The notes: a model not told the origin generated them from the sequence alone. DNA of 64,000 nt from Siphonodentalium dalli (GCA_032622095.1 CP136068.1:133927989-133991988), one strand, 5' to 3'; numbered from the stretch's first letter, positions 1 through 11,650 are shown. A program made the numbers and translations.

Positions 1-128
1 GCGACAATGAATGTGAAGAGCTTGAATGTTTATGTAGTACTAGCGGCCAACCATATGAACATTGGGATCAGTCGGATGAGAATTTAATAATTGTAGGGTG
101 TCACGAACGATTTATTCAGCCAAGTTGA
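1..128 (+). CDS. Possible 3' end of a coding exon (partial)
   Basis: A frame open from base 3 runs 41 codons to a TGA at 126-128 and enters from outside the window. It is rich in Cys, Asp and Glu. The spacing C-x-C ... I-I-V-G-C-H loosely resembles the second half of a PHD-type zinc finger, but the following ligands are absent. A frame this short can be open by chance. I do not assign a function. The sequence left of the window would decide. Confidence 0.22.
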   Translation, partial: DNECEELECLCSTSGQPYEHWDQSDENLIIVGCHERFIQPS

Positions 129-1555
129 AATATCCACGATGGCTACCAGCACTAATGTCTTTAATCGAACATCATTCAATTTCGATAGCGCCGTCTTGAT
201 TTGATCCTAAACATTTCTCCGAGAAATTGCGTGCAATAAATTTAAATATGAAATATAAGATGGCCAGTGAAAGTCATGTTTTTCAACGAAATTAGGAAAC
301 AATCGATAGCTCCCTTCTACAGGTAATCACAACAATTCGTATGAAGTTTGGGAAGACAATGTACTTACATCAAGTTTTCAGTCTGTATTCCAACTTACTG
401 ATATTTACGATTACGATTTACGATACATTGAATTGTTGACATCACGACTAGATACAAGAAAGTGTCTCTATAAAAGAAGAAACTTCAACTTAGCATGTTG
501 TTATCAAATCGGTAAGCCCAAATTATCTTACCCAACTTCGACTCAAATGCAACAGCCTTAATAAAGACCTCCATGAAAATAATTTAAGATAAAGCAACAA
601 GTGTAAATGCGGTGACATAGACAGTGCAGATCACACACAATCAGCTCAGGAGTGAATGATTCATGTTAATAGAAACAGCATTCATGTCCAGAAACATACC
701 ATTGACATATTTACTGGGCCTAATTATATCCCGCTTCAAACAATCTACAACAAATTTAAATCAACACAAATGTTTATAACCATGCAGAAGCGATCGGTTT
801 TCGTCATCTAATGTATGTGATCGCATACAAACTCCAAATTGTATCCACAAATGGCTGCTTTGCTAAACAACTACATGTATCATAGTTCTTTGAATGTGTG
901 ATTCTCTTAATTTTCGATGGTCACAAGTAGTCCTAATAACTTATAAACGAAAACAGAAGTATATTTAATAGAGAAAATTGTCGCCTTAAATATTCATAAT
1001 CACACGGTATTTGCTATCTCTCTCGTTCTCTCTCTCTATCTGTCCTCTGACCTCAGCAGATTCATCATATTATAATTCAGCATTATCATAAAATCACATG
1101 AAACTCCTATTATATCATTTAAAAAGCCATTACATAGTTCCCTGTATTACATGATCCTACCCTTATTCCATTCAATAAACCGATTCTATAAATTGGGATA
1201 TGAAACGTCCTTTACATAACAGAAAATAGTGCCAGGTGACTTTTGATTTCCGTTTTGTCGTCTGTTTATATTCCGTACGCTACGTCTCAAAATACTACGG
1301 CTTCCAATATCTTTCCAACAAACTCTAATGAATGAAAAAGATTGAAAATTTATTTTATTAAAATTACGCCATTAAATACGTCAAGGAGTCTCTATTTATC
1401 TGGGACTATTTCTTTACGCGGGCAAACTACGCATAGTTCCGTGAAACGTCAGTGCATGTATTGTAGACGCCGATGTTGGTTTCACGTCCCATTTATTGAT
1501 TTAATTATGTTTTATCAAGGTTTCGGCTCATGTAATAAATAGTATCTACAACTCG
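129..1555. other. No gene recognised
   Basis: AT-rich DNA with frequent stops in all frames. The only structured sequence I see is a short CT-rich microsatellite near 1,015-1,045. Confidence 0.6.
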
Positions 1556-1556
1556 T

Positions 1557-1611
1557 CCCAGTTTATAGCGGAATTACAAAACTCGTTTTGTAAATTCCGC
1601 TATAAACTGGG
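1557..1611. repeat. Short near-perfect palindrome
   Basis: The arm at 1,557-1,581 is the reverse complement of 1,588-1,611 apart from a one-base indel, with a loop of about 6 bases. It looks like a hairpin or the remnant of a small foldback element. Together with the larger palindrome 400 bp downstream it shares the word ACTCGT at the inner ends of the arms. Confidence 0.7.
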
Positions 1612-2001
1612 GACTGGTTATAGATCCTCTATATCTCACACTAGTTACATATCACTTGGCATCGCGCCAACAAAATGACCGCGGGTCTTTACATTACTTC
1701 AGGCGGATTAATACTAATTCAAAAGCCGCGCATGACACCAACATCAGACAATGCAAAACGTTTGCCTTATTCATTAAAGCTAAACTCTTGTCTAACTTCG
1801 TTGCACTAACGAAAATAGACACAAAAAAGAGGCAAATTTGGGGACTATATTTTTCATCGCCCCAGAGTGCACAATACTGTCGTATATGGTAGTGAAGCTT
1901 CTCATACAACACTGTAAATGTATGCATTGTGCAGATGCTTTTAAGCATTTTCATTTGTCAAAAAGACATAAAGCTCTTGTGTTGTCATGTGATATACACG
2001 A

Positions 2002-2144
2002 TCTTCAACTCGTTATGTTGGGATATAAGATTTTATTAAACTCGTTTGCTAAATTTGATTCACAACTCGTCTACGACTCGTTGTGAATCAAATTGATCAA
2101 ACTCATTTCATAAAATCTTATACCCCAACATAACGAGTTGGAGA
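2002..2144. repeat. Foldback (palindromic) element, ~143 bp
   Basis: The left arm begins TCTTCAACTCGTTATGTTGG and the right arm ends with its near reverse complement (CCAACATAACGAGTTGGAGA). The arms are about 60-65 bp with scattered mismatches and a very short centre. It is a MITE-like non-autonomous element with no coding capacity. The short open frames over it are by-products of the palindrome. The sequence up to 2,579 shows nothing recognisable. Confidence 0.75.
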
Positions 2145-2579
2145 TTCTTTATTTATTACATGCTTTCCTATTAAATTCTATTGATTTCTTGTTTGCGTAA
2201 AAGCTATATGTCGCTAAAACCCATGTCACACTCCGCTGCGATCAGACCGGCGCTTGCATTGCGCTGAAAAGGTACCAAAATATGAGTAACACACAGAAGG
2301 AACGCGGAATATTGTCCAAAATTGTCAAACATTTAAAACAAGGTATGCTCCTATGCCGCTTAGCACGTTTTTATTGCGCTCTTATTGCGACCCAACGCAT
2401 CCTACTTTGTCAAGTCTCACGCTCTCACTGTGCTTCATATACGCTACAAACGTCATTAGTGCGTCCAAGTCGCTGCCATTGTGTTGCTAGTACCACGGGG
2501 GGAGAACTGCGACGTGAGGATCGGTGGCATTCCGATAAAGAGACGGTGGAAATCCGATAAACGAGACGGTTCGCTTTCG

Positions 2580-3005
2580 GCGACAAACGAGATTTTCTTC
2601 GTGTTTGGGCATTCAAACGGAATTTCCGTGACAGATCAGGTTTCATACCATCATATCGTTATTTTAGTTACTAATATCCATCAAAATCTAGACGCTACAG
2701 TGAGTAAAACCACAGGAGCTTGGAATTTGGTCAAAATCCCTCTTTTATTGGCGGAACCACCACCCGTGGCCTAGAAGGAACGAAACAACAAATTGTTGCC
2801 ACCCATTTTGAACTCAACTGTATTCCTACAAAATAATTATTATCACTAAAAACTTTTGGTACCTCTTACACCTTAGATGCCAATCTACAACATTCCATAG
2901 GTATATTTTTCCAGTTCTTCGAAAACCTCACTTTATTTCGGTAATGTATTGTAAATTCACAAACGAAGACAAATCTGCGACTTCTTCATCACCCGTTTTA
3001 GAATC
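2580..3005 (+). mobile_element. Inverted copy of the 5,563-6,115 sequence
   Basis: This block is the near-identical reverse complement of 5,563-6,115, except that the latter carries an extra ~127-bp palindrome. Similarity starts at GACAAACGAGATTTTC and stops at TTTTAGAATC in both. In the right copy the first ~90 bp are open in frame with the end of the minus-strand reverse transcriptase. This can be read as a 5'-truncated second insertion of the same retrotransposon's 3' end, or as one ~430-bp terminal inverted repeat of a 3.5-kb element spanning 2,580-6,115. Confidence 0.7.
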
Positions 3006-4305
3006 AGGATGACAAACGACACAAAACCATTTTCCGGAATAACAAAGTCGGAACGAAATAAAATCGAAACCTAAATTTAAAGCCCACGAAATTCAAAAAT
3101 ATTTGAAAGTGCGTGCGGTTTTCGAACTTAGGCGCCAGAAAACTTAAATCAGATTATGTTTGCGTCATACTATGCTCGTTTTTGAAGATCTAATCCTGAT
3201 GTTTTGTGCATTTTCCTGAACATTTCTGTATTTTCTGTGTCTGCTGTTATCATCTCATGAAAATGACGACTACCCAAGAAGATATTCTTCATTTGACTGA
3301 ATGGTAATTTGTAAAAATATTTCACATATAATTTATTTCTATTTATGGCACGACCACGTGGTATTGTTTTTTTCTTCTTGTTTTATGTTCGTTATGTACC
3401 GGTAGGCCTATATGTACTACTTGACTTTGTAATGCTACTGGTTGCAATGATTGGTCATAAGGGGACCAAAACTATCTAGCTCTCTCTCTCATAGGAGCTT
3501 GTGTCGCGCTCCATTGTATAGGCCTAAAATATCCATCATATAATAGTAATAGTAATCAACCCACTGATTACTGGTCGAATATCACGAAGTAGAAGAAAAA
3601 GATATATAGACTCACGGGGAGGCCTGGCATATATGCCTATGCATGAAGCGATTCCTTTGTGCGTTTTGGTGCAGATTCGTTGCCAGAATATCTGAATTAT
3701 TTCCACATAAAATGCTGTTTTTTACTAGTTCTGACGAACAAATTATATGTCTTAGTTGATGAGAGAAGACATTTTTCTTGAGTTAGGGAACGATATTGGC
3801 CATGCATATATAGAACGAGTGTTTAGTTTCGCGAAATTCAAAATTGTCAATGTAGGGTACAAAAACTCGCCATTAATATGCCAAATACAGTAACAAAATG
3901 TAATAAGATTCTTTAATGTAAGAGCACAAAATCAACCTGCGTATTCTTTACAGTATACGTTTTATTTGTGCGTTTGCAAGTTGTAATGCAAACTGGTTTA
4001 CCGAATAACTAGTTTATAAATTTGAGTTAGTGATAAACTCGCTAACATAAATTTTATTTAATAAGCAACTATAAGTATTGTCAACTGTACCGGTACCATG
4101 ATCTATAAATAGTATACGTCACTCGTGACTCGTGTGTCGTAACGAATCAGCACTAAAACTCTCAAAGAATGGCTTTATGCATATGATTATATAGCCTGTG
4201 CTCATGAATTGGAAATTCAATTTTTAAATTCAAGACAGCTAGCCACCATCGGCATTGTTTTTCTCAAAATAAAAAAAAACAAATATTAAAAATATTACTT
4301 ATTGT
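3006..4305. other. No gene recognised
   Basis: AT-rich DNA without a convincing open frame, splice-bounded exon or clear repeat. It forms part of the 2.5-kb spacer between the two inverted copies. Confidence 0.55.
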
Positions 4306-4780
4306 AACTTTCGCTGATGGGGTCATTGTCACAAGGCTCCGCGATCCGATCACATTCGTAGCCAGGTTTTTTAATCGATCACAAATGTAGCCAGCTTTTC
4401 CATGGCGATCACATTTGTAGCCAGCTTTTCATATTCAGGCGAGCATCAATGAACACGATCAGGTTAATCTAATTTTTCTGAGTTGATGGATGAACAACAA
4501 CTTGAATTTAGTTTTGATATAAGTTCATCTAATAACCTGATGTTTCGGATCAATGTCGTTGGAATGCTCGAATTATATTCCAATATAAGTTGATGAACGA
4601 AGTCAGTTTTGGAGCATGACGTCGACATTTTAGTCACGAACGTGATGACGTCATATTTCGGGCAATATAAACCACGAATTAGAAAAGCTGACTACGAATG
4701 TGATCGCCGGTGAAATAAGCTGGCTACACTAGCTACGAATGTGACCGGAGCCTTGTGACAATGACCCCATCGGCGTAACT
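4306..4780. repeat. Foldback element with ~60-bp terminal inverted repeats
   Basis: The left end contains GATGGGGTCATTGTCACAAG and the right end its reverse complement near 4,752-4,772. Inside each end is a short reiterated word (GATCACATTYGTAGCCAGCT) at about 4,341, 4,376 and 4,406, with inverted counterparts near 4,685-4,745. There is no coding capacity. The structure is a MITE whose arms carry their own small tandem repeats. Confidence 0.75.
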
Positions 4781-4789
4781 TTCATGGTC

Positions 4790-5445
4790 GATGAAACGAG
4801 TGGCTGAAATCCGACGGCGGCCATGTTTCTATGACTAATTTCACGACGATCGCACCAATGTTACAGTCTCTAGAAATGATTCGTTCTCATTTTGATACCA
4901 ATGTCATGACCCATGAACAATTTCACGATGATCGGTTCATCGACATAGGCCTAGGCTCTAGGCAGTGTTATTGATTTAATTATATATGCGGTGTTGTCGC
5001 TGAAATCCGACGGCGGCCATGTTTCTTTGAGAATTCACACCAAAATGACTCGTTCCCATCTACATGTCAATTTCAACCTCCGTGACAAATTTAATTATGA
5101 TCGGACCAACACTGCGACCTCTTGCCTGTGCTAAATGATGCAATTTTGAAATCCAAGATGGCTGTTGGCGGCCATGTTTTTCATGCAAATAAGCCCAAAA
5201 TGACTCGGTGTCGTCTATATATCAATGCCATGATCGATGAAATATTTCGTGATGATAGGAGCATCGACACAGGCTCTTGGCTGTGTTATTGATTCAGATT
5301 TATCTAGTATTATCACTTAAATCCAAGATGGCTGCCAGCGGCCATGTTTTTATGTAAATGAGCCCAAAATGATTCGTTCCCATCTAGACGCCAATGTTAT
5401 CATCCATCAAAAAGTTCATGATGATCAGTGCATCGGTACGGTCAT
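4790..5445. repeat. Imperfect tandem repeat, four units of ~150-195 bp
   Basis: Units start near 4,804, 4,999, 5,148 and 5,317. Each opens with a variant of AAATCCRAGATGGCNGNCGG followed by CCATGTTT, and continues with a conserved stretch ending in a GATGAT/GATCGG word. The units are clearly divergent, so the array is old. No open frame runs through it. Confidence 0.65.
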
Positions 5446-5562
5446 GTAATAAACATGTAATCAGCAGCTATGTTCGAAATTATAAACGGTACTTTCATGC
5501 TATCCGTCTCCGGATCATAGTTTTAAAGTTTCCGCATATTTCTGTACTAGTTCCGCTACTCA

Positions 5563-6115
5563 GATTCTAAAACGGGTGATGAAGAAGTCGCAGATTTGTC
5601 TTCGTTGGTGAATTTACAATACATTACCGAAATAAAGTGAGGTGTTCGAAGAACTGGAAAAATATACCTATGGAATGTTGTAGATTGGCATCTAAGGTGT
5701 AAGAGGTACCAAAAGTTTTTAGTGAAAATATATTTTTTGTAGGAATACAGTTGAGTTAAAAATGGGTGGCAACAATTTGTTGTTTCGTTCCTTCCGTGGC
5801 CTATGGCCCCGGGTGGTGGTTCCGACAATAAAAGAGGGGTTTTGACCAAATTCCAAGCTCCTGTGGTAAAACCAATAGAATCGCCATTTAAAAGTCACGC
5901 GACGGTTCGTTTTCCGATAAAAACGAACCGTCGCGTGTCTTTTATCGGAAAACGAACCGTCGCGTGACTTTTAAATGGCTATTCTCTTGGTTTTAGTCAC
6001 TGTATCGTCTAGATTTTGATGGATATTAGTAACTTAAATAACGATATGATGATATGAAACCTGATTTGTCACGGCAATTCCGTTTGAATGCCCAAACACG
6101 AAGAAAATCTCGCTT
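5563..6115 (-). mobile_element. Right inverted copy; putative LINE 3' end or terminal repeat
   Basis: Reverse complement of 2,580-3,005. Its right part reads in frame into the end of the minus-strand reverse transcriptase ORF (stop at 6,026), and its left end stops at the same base as the other copy. A shared 3' end is what retrotransposition gives. However, the reverse transcriptase here lacks the ~250-residue C-terminal region seen in the plus-strand LINE of this window, so truncation of the LINE by an inserted element is also possible. Confidence 0.6.
5868..5994. repeat. Palindromic insertion absent from the paralogous copy
   Basis: A hairpin of ~127 bp bounded by AAAACCAATAGAAT and its imperfect inverse, with the core word GACGGTTCGTTTTCC present three times in alternating orientation. 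The inverted paralogue at 2,700-2,740 has an uninterrupted TGTGGTTTTACTCAC at the matching place, so this is a filled site against an empty one. It has no coding capacity. Confidence 0.75.
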
Positions 6116-8720
6116 GTCTACGGCGCACATTAAGGCCAGTCCTAAGTTGCGTATCTTACCGATCAATCCGAACATAGCTCGTTTTGCTTGCTGGCATCTC
6201 GCCTTCTTCTCTTCGATGAAGGAGCCAGTTGATGAAAAGATTACACCAAGATATTTATAATGCTTTACTAGTTCTATAGGTTGAGAGTTCAGTGTGAAAT
6301 TTATTTCCGGTTTCTTCATTCTACCAAATATCACTGTTTTAGTTTTTAAATTGTTAATATACAGTTTCCATAGAATACAGTACTGAGCATAATCATCTAG
6401 TGCAGATTCTAGGCCTCTTGCGGTATAAGACATAAGAACCGTATCGTCAGCATAAAGGAGACAAAATAGTTTTAAATATGGTAAGGTTGCACCGACTTTT
6501 TGGCCGGTGACTAATATTCCGTTACATTGGTATTTGCTTAGAAATTTCTCCAAATCATTCGTGTAGATAGAAAATAGGATTGGGGAGAGATTCTGACCTT
6601 GTCTTACTCCTACGTCACATGGAAATAGGTCTGATAAGGAATGATTCAATGATATGCAGGATTTTATTCCTCCATACATGTTAATAATGACGTTTAGTAT
6701 CCGACCTCTTACTCCTGATTCAAATAGCTTATTCCATAGGCCAACTCGCCACACTTTATCAAAAGCCTTAGATAGGTCGATAAACGTACAATATAAATTT
6801 CTTTTCTGAGTTTTAAGTAGGTCGATCAAGCAGTTGAGGGTGAAAATATGATCTGTTGTAGAATAGTTACCACGGAAGCCTGCCTGGTTCTCACATAAAA
6901 GTTTGTTTACTTCCAGAAAGTTTTGTATTCTGGCGCTCAATATTGAGGTGAATACGTTAGCTACGCAGCTAACTAACTTGATCGGGCGGTAGTTTGCCGG
7001 TAACGAGGGGTCCTTGGCCTTATAAATTGGCTGAATAATTCCTATTCCCCATTCCTGAGGTATTATTCCAGTTTTCAAAATTAGATTGAAGAATGTTAAG
7101 ATGTGGTGCTTAAGTGGGCTTGTGGCAAGCTTTATAAATTCGTTCCTAATTTGGTCAATACCTGGAGCTTTACCGGCTTTAAGTTTTCGAATCGAGTTAT
7201 CTACTTCGTCTATACTGATATCAAAGTCTAAACAAGATGTATTAATATCTGCGGGTGGAGAGAAGATGCCATCGCCTCTATTTTGGTCGATATTACCACT
7301 CGCAAAGAAGTCACGAAATTCAGTTAATGATGGGGTGTTTGCGTTTTGTTGTGTATTTCTATGACTACCCAGTAGTTTCCAGTAATCTCGTGCGTTCCCC
7401 ATTTTGGCAACCGCGATCTTATTTCTGAGATCGGATTTAAATTTATATTTACTGGCTCGAGTAGCTCTTTTATATACCGCTCTTTATTCGACAAGGCGAG
7501 CTTTAGTTTTTTCAGATTTACTTTTCTTATAAATACTGAGGGCTTTTATATAAGCTCTCCTTGTATTTGAACAATCTTTCGTAAACCACGGTTTCGGCTT
7601 GTAAATACTATCGGCAACTCGCTTTGTCTTTTTATCCTGTTTTTTTCCAAATGTATTAATCGCGGCTTCGCAGTAAATTTCACTGAGACAGTTATTAAGA
7701 TCATTGATATCACCGAGCGTTACATCTGTATCGGATTTCATATTCAGACAATTTTCAAACTCTTTTATTTTATTTATGTTCAGATTTTTAGTAAATAATT
7801 TCTCCTCATCGTGTGATGGGGGTTTGATGCATTTGTGTGTTAAGTATCCTGAAGATTCGGTAGTTGTTATTTTGATGTCTCTATTCTCCGATTCTGTCGA
7901 ATGTTCAGTTGGAATTCGTATTACGCAAAATAAGGGTGTATGCACGTCAGACAATAGACCGTTGAATTCTTCGACTCTGAAATCAACAATGTGTTGTAAT
8001 AATGTGTAAGAAGTCAAAAGGTAGTCTACAACGCTTACTTTTCTACAAGTATGGAGTCCAATTTTTGCGTCTGAGCCGAATCTACCGTTTGCTATCAAAA
8101 GTTTAGCGCTTCTGCAAAAGTCAACACGTTGGTATCCGAAATTATTTGTACGTTTGTCTTTTGAGCATCTTTTTGGGAATTCAATATATGGAGCGATGTC
8201 ATCGTGGGTTTTTATCGGGTGCAATGAAGTCTATTAACTGAGCTGTTCGCGAATTGAAATCGCCGAGAAGAATAACGTTCCCGTATGCCTTAGCTTCGGC
8301 AACGTTTCCAAAAATTTCATCAAAACATGTTTTTGAGCTGTATTTGCTATCCTCGGGTGGTAAATAAACGTTTCCAACTACTAATGGCAGATGTGCGTTA
8401 CATTTATTCAGTGAGATCGTGAGCCAAACAATATAATCACAGTGACAATCCAAAGGTTTGATGCTTAGCACGTTTAATATGTCTTCACTCATTAATACCC
8501 ACAATCCACCAGAGCGATATCTAGATATAGTTTGTCTATTTTTAATAATTAGAGTTGAATAACCCTGGATGCGAATTGTGACGGCATCGTCAGTTTTTGT
8601 TTCCTGTAAACATAATATGTCGTGTGACCTCACGAAATCGATGAATTCTGGTTCATCGATTTTACTAAGTAGCCCACCAACGTTTATTGATCCTATTTTT
8701 TAGTTGAACTTCAGGTCTCC
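6026..8720 (-). pseudogene. LINE ORF2: endonuclease-reverse transcriptase, frameshifted and interrupted
   Basis: The APE endonuclease begins near 8,700 (GSINVGGLLSK), with the catalytic Glu in CLQETK and the Asp/Asn pair in GDFNSR. A one-base frameshift lies near 8,215, between frames that both continue the domain. An in-frame TAA at 7,484-7,486 follows RLVE. The reverse transcriptase then shows GKAPGID, a NYRPIKLVS stretch, FIDLSKAFDKVW (motif A), GVRQGQNLSP (motif B), LLYADDTVLMS (motif C) and YKYLGVIFS. The frame ends at 6,026 about 35 codons beyond the last RT motif, without the usual C-terminal zinc-knuckle region. No ATG is seen in frame upstream of the endonuclease, where a TAA lies just before it. 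Translation of an intact relative probably depends on ORF1 termination, which is inference. Confidence 0.88.
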
Positions 8721-8733
8721 TCGCCCCAAACCC

Positions 8734-10482
8734 CTAGTCGGATGACAATGGTTGTCCCGTGGCATCAGTTGGCCCAAAACCAGTTGATGGGGCTGGTCTT
8801 GAGCCAACTGCACACGGGATGGTGCTTACTGGATTCTGTGGTACAGTATTTTGGTTGGATGAGCCTCCCGATGTGGACCCAGCACTAGCAAGCGAGTCAC
8901 GCTCAGTAGTCCTCGGTACCCCGCCCTTTGCATTGAGATCGGTCCCTGGTACTTTCGCTCTAACTGGGGTCCCAGTCGATACACCGTGAGGCCCCCGTTC
9001 CGCTTGTGTCCCAGCAGGAGGTGCTGGCACACGGAGCAACAGACCGAGCATATCAGAGGGAGCGAACCCACCAGGGACTCGCGGGATAAATTGGGATGTG
9101 ACCGACCCGCACTGAACCGGGGCATTTGGTGGCATGAGTACTGGGGCACCGAATGAGACACCCTGTGCGGCGCCAGGAGGGCCCATCCCAGGAGGAACCT
9201 GAGAGAAACCAGCGACCCCGCCCGGGATCCCATTGGGAGGCGACATTAATATTGGTACACCACATCCAACATTTCGCTGGATGTTAGTTTTACAGACAAT
9301 TTGGTCCATTGCGAATGTGGGCACTGTTACCGTGCGTCTGTCCTCATACCAGCGATAATTCGGTAGTTCACGTGGGTATACCTTGGAGTTATTTATAAAC
9401 AGTTTGTCAGTTGTAACCCTTGCTCTATCACCTTGGCGACGGGCATCTTTCGCGAGTGGGAATAATACCTGTTTCCGGTAATCCTGTATTTCGCGGGGAA
9501 ACTGATCGTTAGCAAACACATCTTTGATGCCGGCACGTTCCTTTGTGGCTTTTTTGACGAGTTCCTTTTGTTTATGCTCTGCGAAACGGGCAATAAGCGA
9601 TCTACACCTACCATAACTTTTCCCACCTAACCGGTGCACATTCCCAAAATTTATGTGGTCGTCAATATCCAGTGTGTCCCTGATAAACTCTCGTAACACG
9701 TCCTCTGTTGTTAATTCGTCGGTCTCTGTCTCGGGAATACCTGAGAGGATTAAGTTGTACTTCATTCCCCGAGATTCGAGATCGATTACACGCTCGGACG
9801 TTTTGATCCGATTCATAGATAATCTCTCTAGTTCATTAACCATGAGATTGTGTTTGTGCGCTAGACTTTCGACGATTTGGCCTATATCTGACTTTTTATC
9901 TGTCATGTACTCTAATCCACGCGAACAATTTACAGCTTGATTTTTGACGCGATTCATTTCTGAGTTCATTTGGCCGACGCAAGATTCCACGCTCTTGAGT
10001 CTTTCTCCGAAACTTCTAACGTCTTGTTTGACCTCATCGAGCGTGTTTAACCTTTGATTCATATGCTGGAACATTTTAATTATATAGTCTGATTTACCAC
10101 TCCCATCAAGTTCATGAGCTGTTGAAACTGGGTCAAATGTTGTACAAATTGGAATTTGGGGAGGGCGGAAACTCGCGTTTGACATGCGCGGGGAGTCAAG
10201 TCCAAAGAGATCAGTCGAATTTCTTATCGCGAAATTATCAGCAAAATCGGTGACTGACAAGGGATTCAATACTGAATGTGTTTGGCTAAGAATTGAAACG
10301 GTCTCACCGAGGCTATCCTTGTTGGCATTATCGCTGTCCATGGCCATTTCTTTAGCTGGTGGTGGGCTGGTCAGCTCCTGACTGGCTTTTAGTTTGTTTG
10401 TTTTTCTGTTTCCTCCTCCATTGTGAGAAAATTTCGTTATATTCTGCACAAATATTACAAATATAGTTCGTAGAAATAACAA
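8734..10482 (-). CDS. LINE ORF1 protein: coiled coil, RRM-like domain, Pro/Gly-rich tail
   Basis: A 582-residue open frame with no breaks. Residues ~134-238 are heptad-rich (coiled coil, trimerisation in L1-type ORF1p). Residues ~240-305 hold the RRM-like core beginning KYNLILSGIP and containing FGNVHRLG. Residues ~305-385 match the usual C-terminal RNA-binding domain. Residues ~410-582 are Pro/Gly/Thr-rich and unlike the rest. ORF1p binds the element's RNA as a chaperone. The first Met is used here, but M46 or M48 is an equally plausible start because the first 20 residues are atypically hydrophobic. The stop lies just before the ORF2 endonuclease begins. Confidence 0.85.
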   Translation of the reverse strand: MLFLRTIFVIFVQNITKFSHNGGGNRKTNKLKASQELTSPPPAKEMAMDSDNANKDSLGETVSILSQTHSVLNPLSVTDFADNFAIRNSTDLFGLDSPRMSNASFRPPQIPICTTFDPVSTAHELDGSGKSDYIIKMFQHMNQRLNTLDEVKQDVRSFGERLKSVESCVGQMNSEMNRVKNQAVNCSRGLEYMTDKKSDIGQIVESLAHKHNLMVNELERLSMNRIKTSERVIDLESRGMKYNLILSGIPETETDELTTEDVLREFIRDTLDIDDHINFGNVHRLGGKSYGRCRSLIARFAEHKQKELVKKATKERAGIKDVFANDQFPREIQDYRKQVLFPLAKDARRQGDRARVTTDKLFINNSKVYPRELPNYRWYEDRRTVTVPTFAMDQIVCKTNIQRNVGCGVPILMSPPNGIPGGVAGFSQVPPGMGPPGAAQGVSFGAPVLMPPNAPVQCGSVTSQFIPRVPGGFAPSDMLGLLLRVPAPPAGTQAERGPHGVSTGTPVRAKVPGTDLNAKGGVPRTTERDSLASAGSTSGGSSNQNTVPQNPVSTIPCAVGSRPAPSTGFGPTDATGQPLSSD

Positions 10483-11650
10483 TATATATTAATTATGTGT
10501 CGTCGATGGCAGTAGATAGAAGAATATTGTTAGAAAATGTCAGAGCGAAATTTTCTCCACCCTGCTGGTAGCTGCGCATGACCGGATTCTTGATTGAGTG
10601 ATTCGGTGATTGAGTAACACGAGCAATCGTGGTGAATAGGACCCCGACCGAGCACACACAGCATTCGTTGTGATGTAAACAGCTTCCAACACAGAGGAAA
10701 TAAAATGGCCCTGTAGAGAGAGATAGAGAGAGACCTTTCCTCTCCATAAATCATTCAATGCCTGTGACCTGTCGGGCAATGGTTATGTATTCTATTTTGG
10801 GATAAATAAATCGCCTGTCTATTTGTAATATTGCCACTGTTAGCATTTCGTAAATTCACGAAATTAGGACGTATTTTTAAGAAAATTAGAAACGTATTTT
10901 CTCAGCATATTCAAGGCGAAATTGGGCATATAGCTCTTCTTGATTTTGCAACCAGCTTGCTCTCTGACGGTTTTTTTGTGGAATCCAGTTCTATGAATTT
11001 TGGCTACTCGCGATTTAAATTCACAATGACGCTAATCACGCTACAGTTTTTTTTAGCTCAAATTGTCCCATTTTCATACTTGTTAATTCTCATTTTTGTT
11101 GTTGCATGAAACATATATAGTTGGGGCGAAACAAGCAAGGGGTGTCCGGAAAAAGGTGATCTATGCGACTAATATTTTCTTATTGGAAAATTATTCTAGT
11201 TTCTGGATCGTTTTGTTGCACAACAATTGCGCCTCGCCAAATTCACTTTCCAATGACATTGCCAAGGGTACCCACTCGAATTTTTAGGACGGTCTGCAGA
11301 TATAGTAACTAAAGTTCCCGTAATAGGCATGTTCGGGACAGAATTGAGACTAATTCAGCCGTCTACATAAACGGCTCACGTCATTCCGCGTTGACGTAAT
11401 ATATGTGTGTTTGCGGGGGTGTTGTTGTCATGCATATTGGCTGCGAAGCTTATTTTTCCTCTTTTATATTGAATATATGATTTTGTTCGGACTATATTTT
11501 TGGAAATGTTCCCTCTCAATCTATTGGTTAAGATGTTTGCGATTTGTAATAGGGTGGAAACAGCCGCGAGGCATCGATAAGAGAAAAAGCTTACCGTCAA
11601 ATATTTGAATCGCGAAAAACTTTATACTAATATTGTCCGTCCACTTACAG
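10483..11650. other. Upstream flank of LINE and intron-like sequence; no gene recognised
   Basis: Contains TC/GA-rich simple sequence at ~10,715-10,740 that may belong to the LINE 5' end, then AT-rich DNA with no convincing exon. The upstream part of the lectin-like domain encoded at 11,651 should lie in an exon to the left, but I cannot find it here. Confidence 0.5.

Larger units (their letters stand above)
6026..10482 (-). mobile_element. Non-LTR (LINE) retrotransposon, APE-endonuclease type, two ORFs
   Basis: Reading leftward: ORF1 (10,482-8,734), then ORF2 with an APE-like endonuclease (~8,700-7,900) and a reverse transcriptase (7,402-6,026). The order ORF1, endonuclease, RT with a YADD box is that of APE-class LINEs. 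I do not assign a clade. ORF1 is intact while ORF2 has a frameshift and a stop, so the copy is not autonomous. The 5' untranslated part probably extends to ~10,780, where TC-rich simple sequence appears, but no boundary is visible. Confidence 0.9.

Noticed and set aside
2425-2774. Open frames around 2.4-2.8 kb as genes
   Set aside because: They read across the boundary of the inverted LINE-related copy and repeat the peptide found at 6,054-6,130.
8759-9265. Several overlapping open frames at 8.8-9.3 kb on both strands
   Set aside because: Shadows of the GC-richer Pro/Gly tail of the LINE ORF1 protein.
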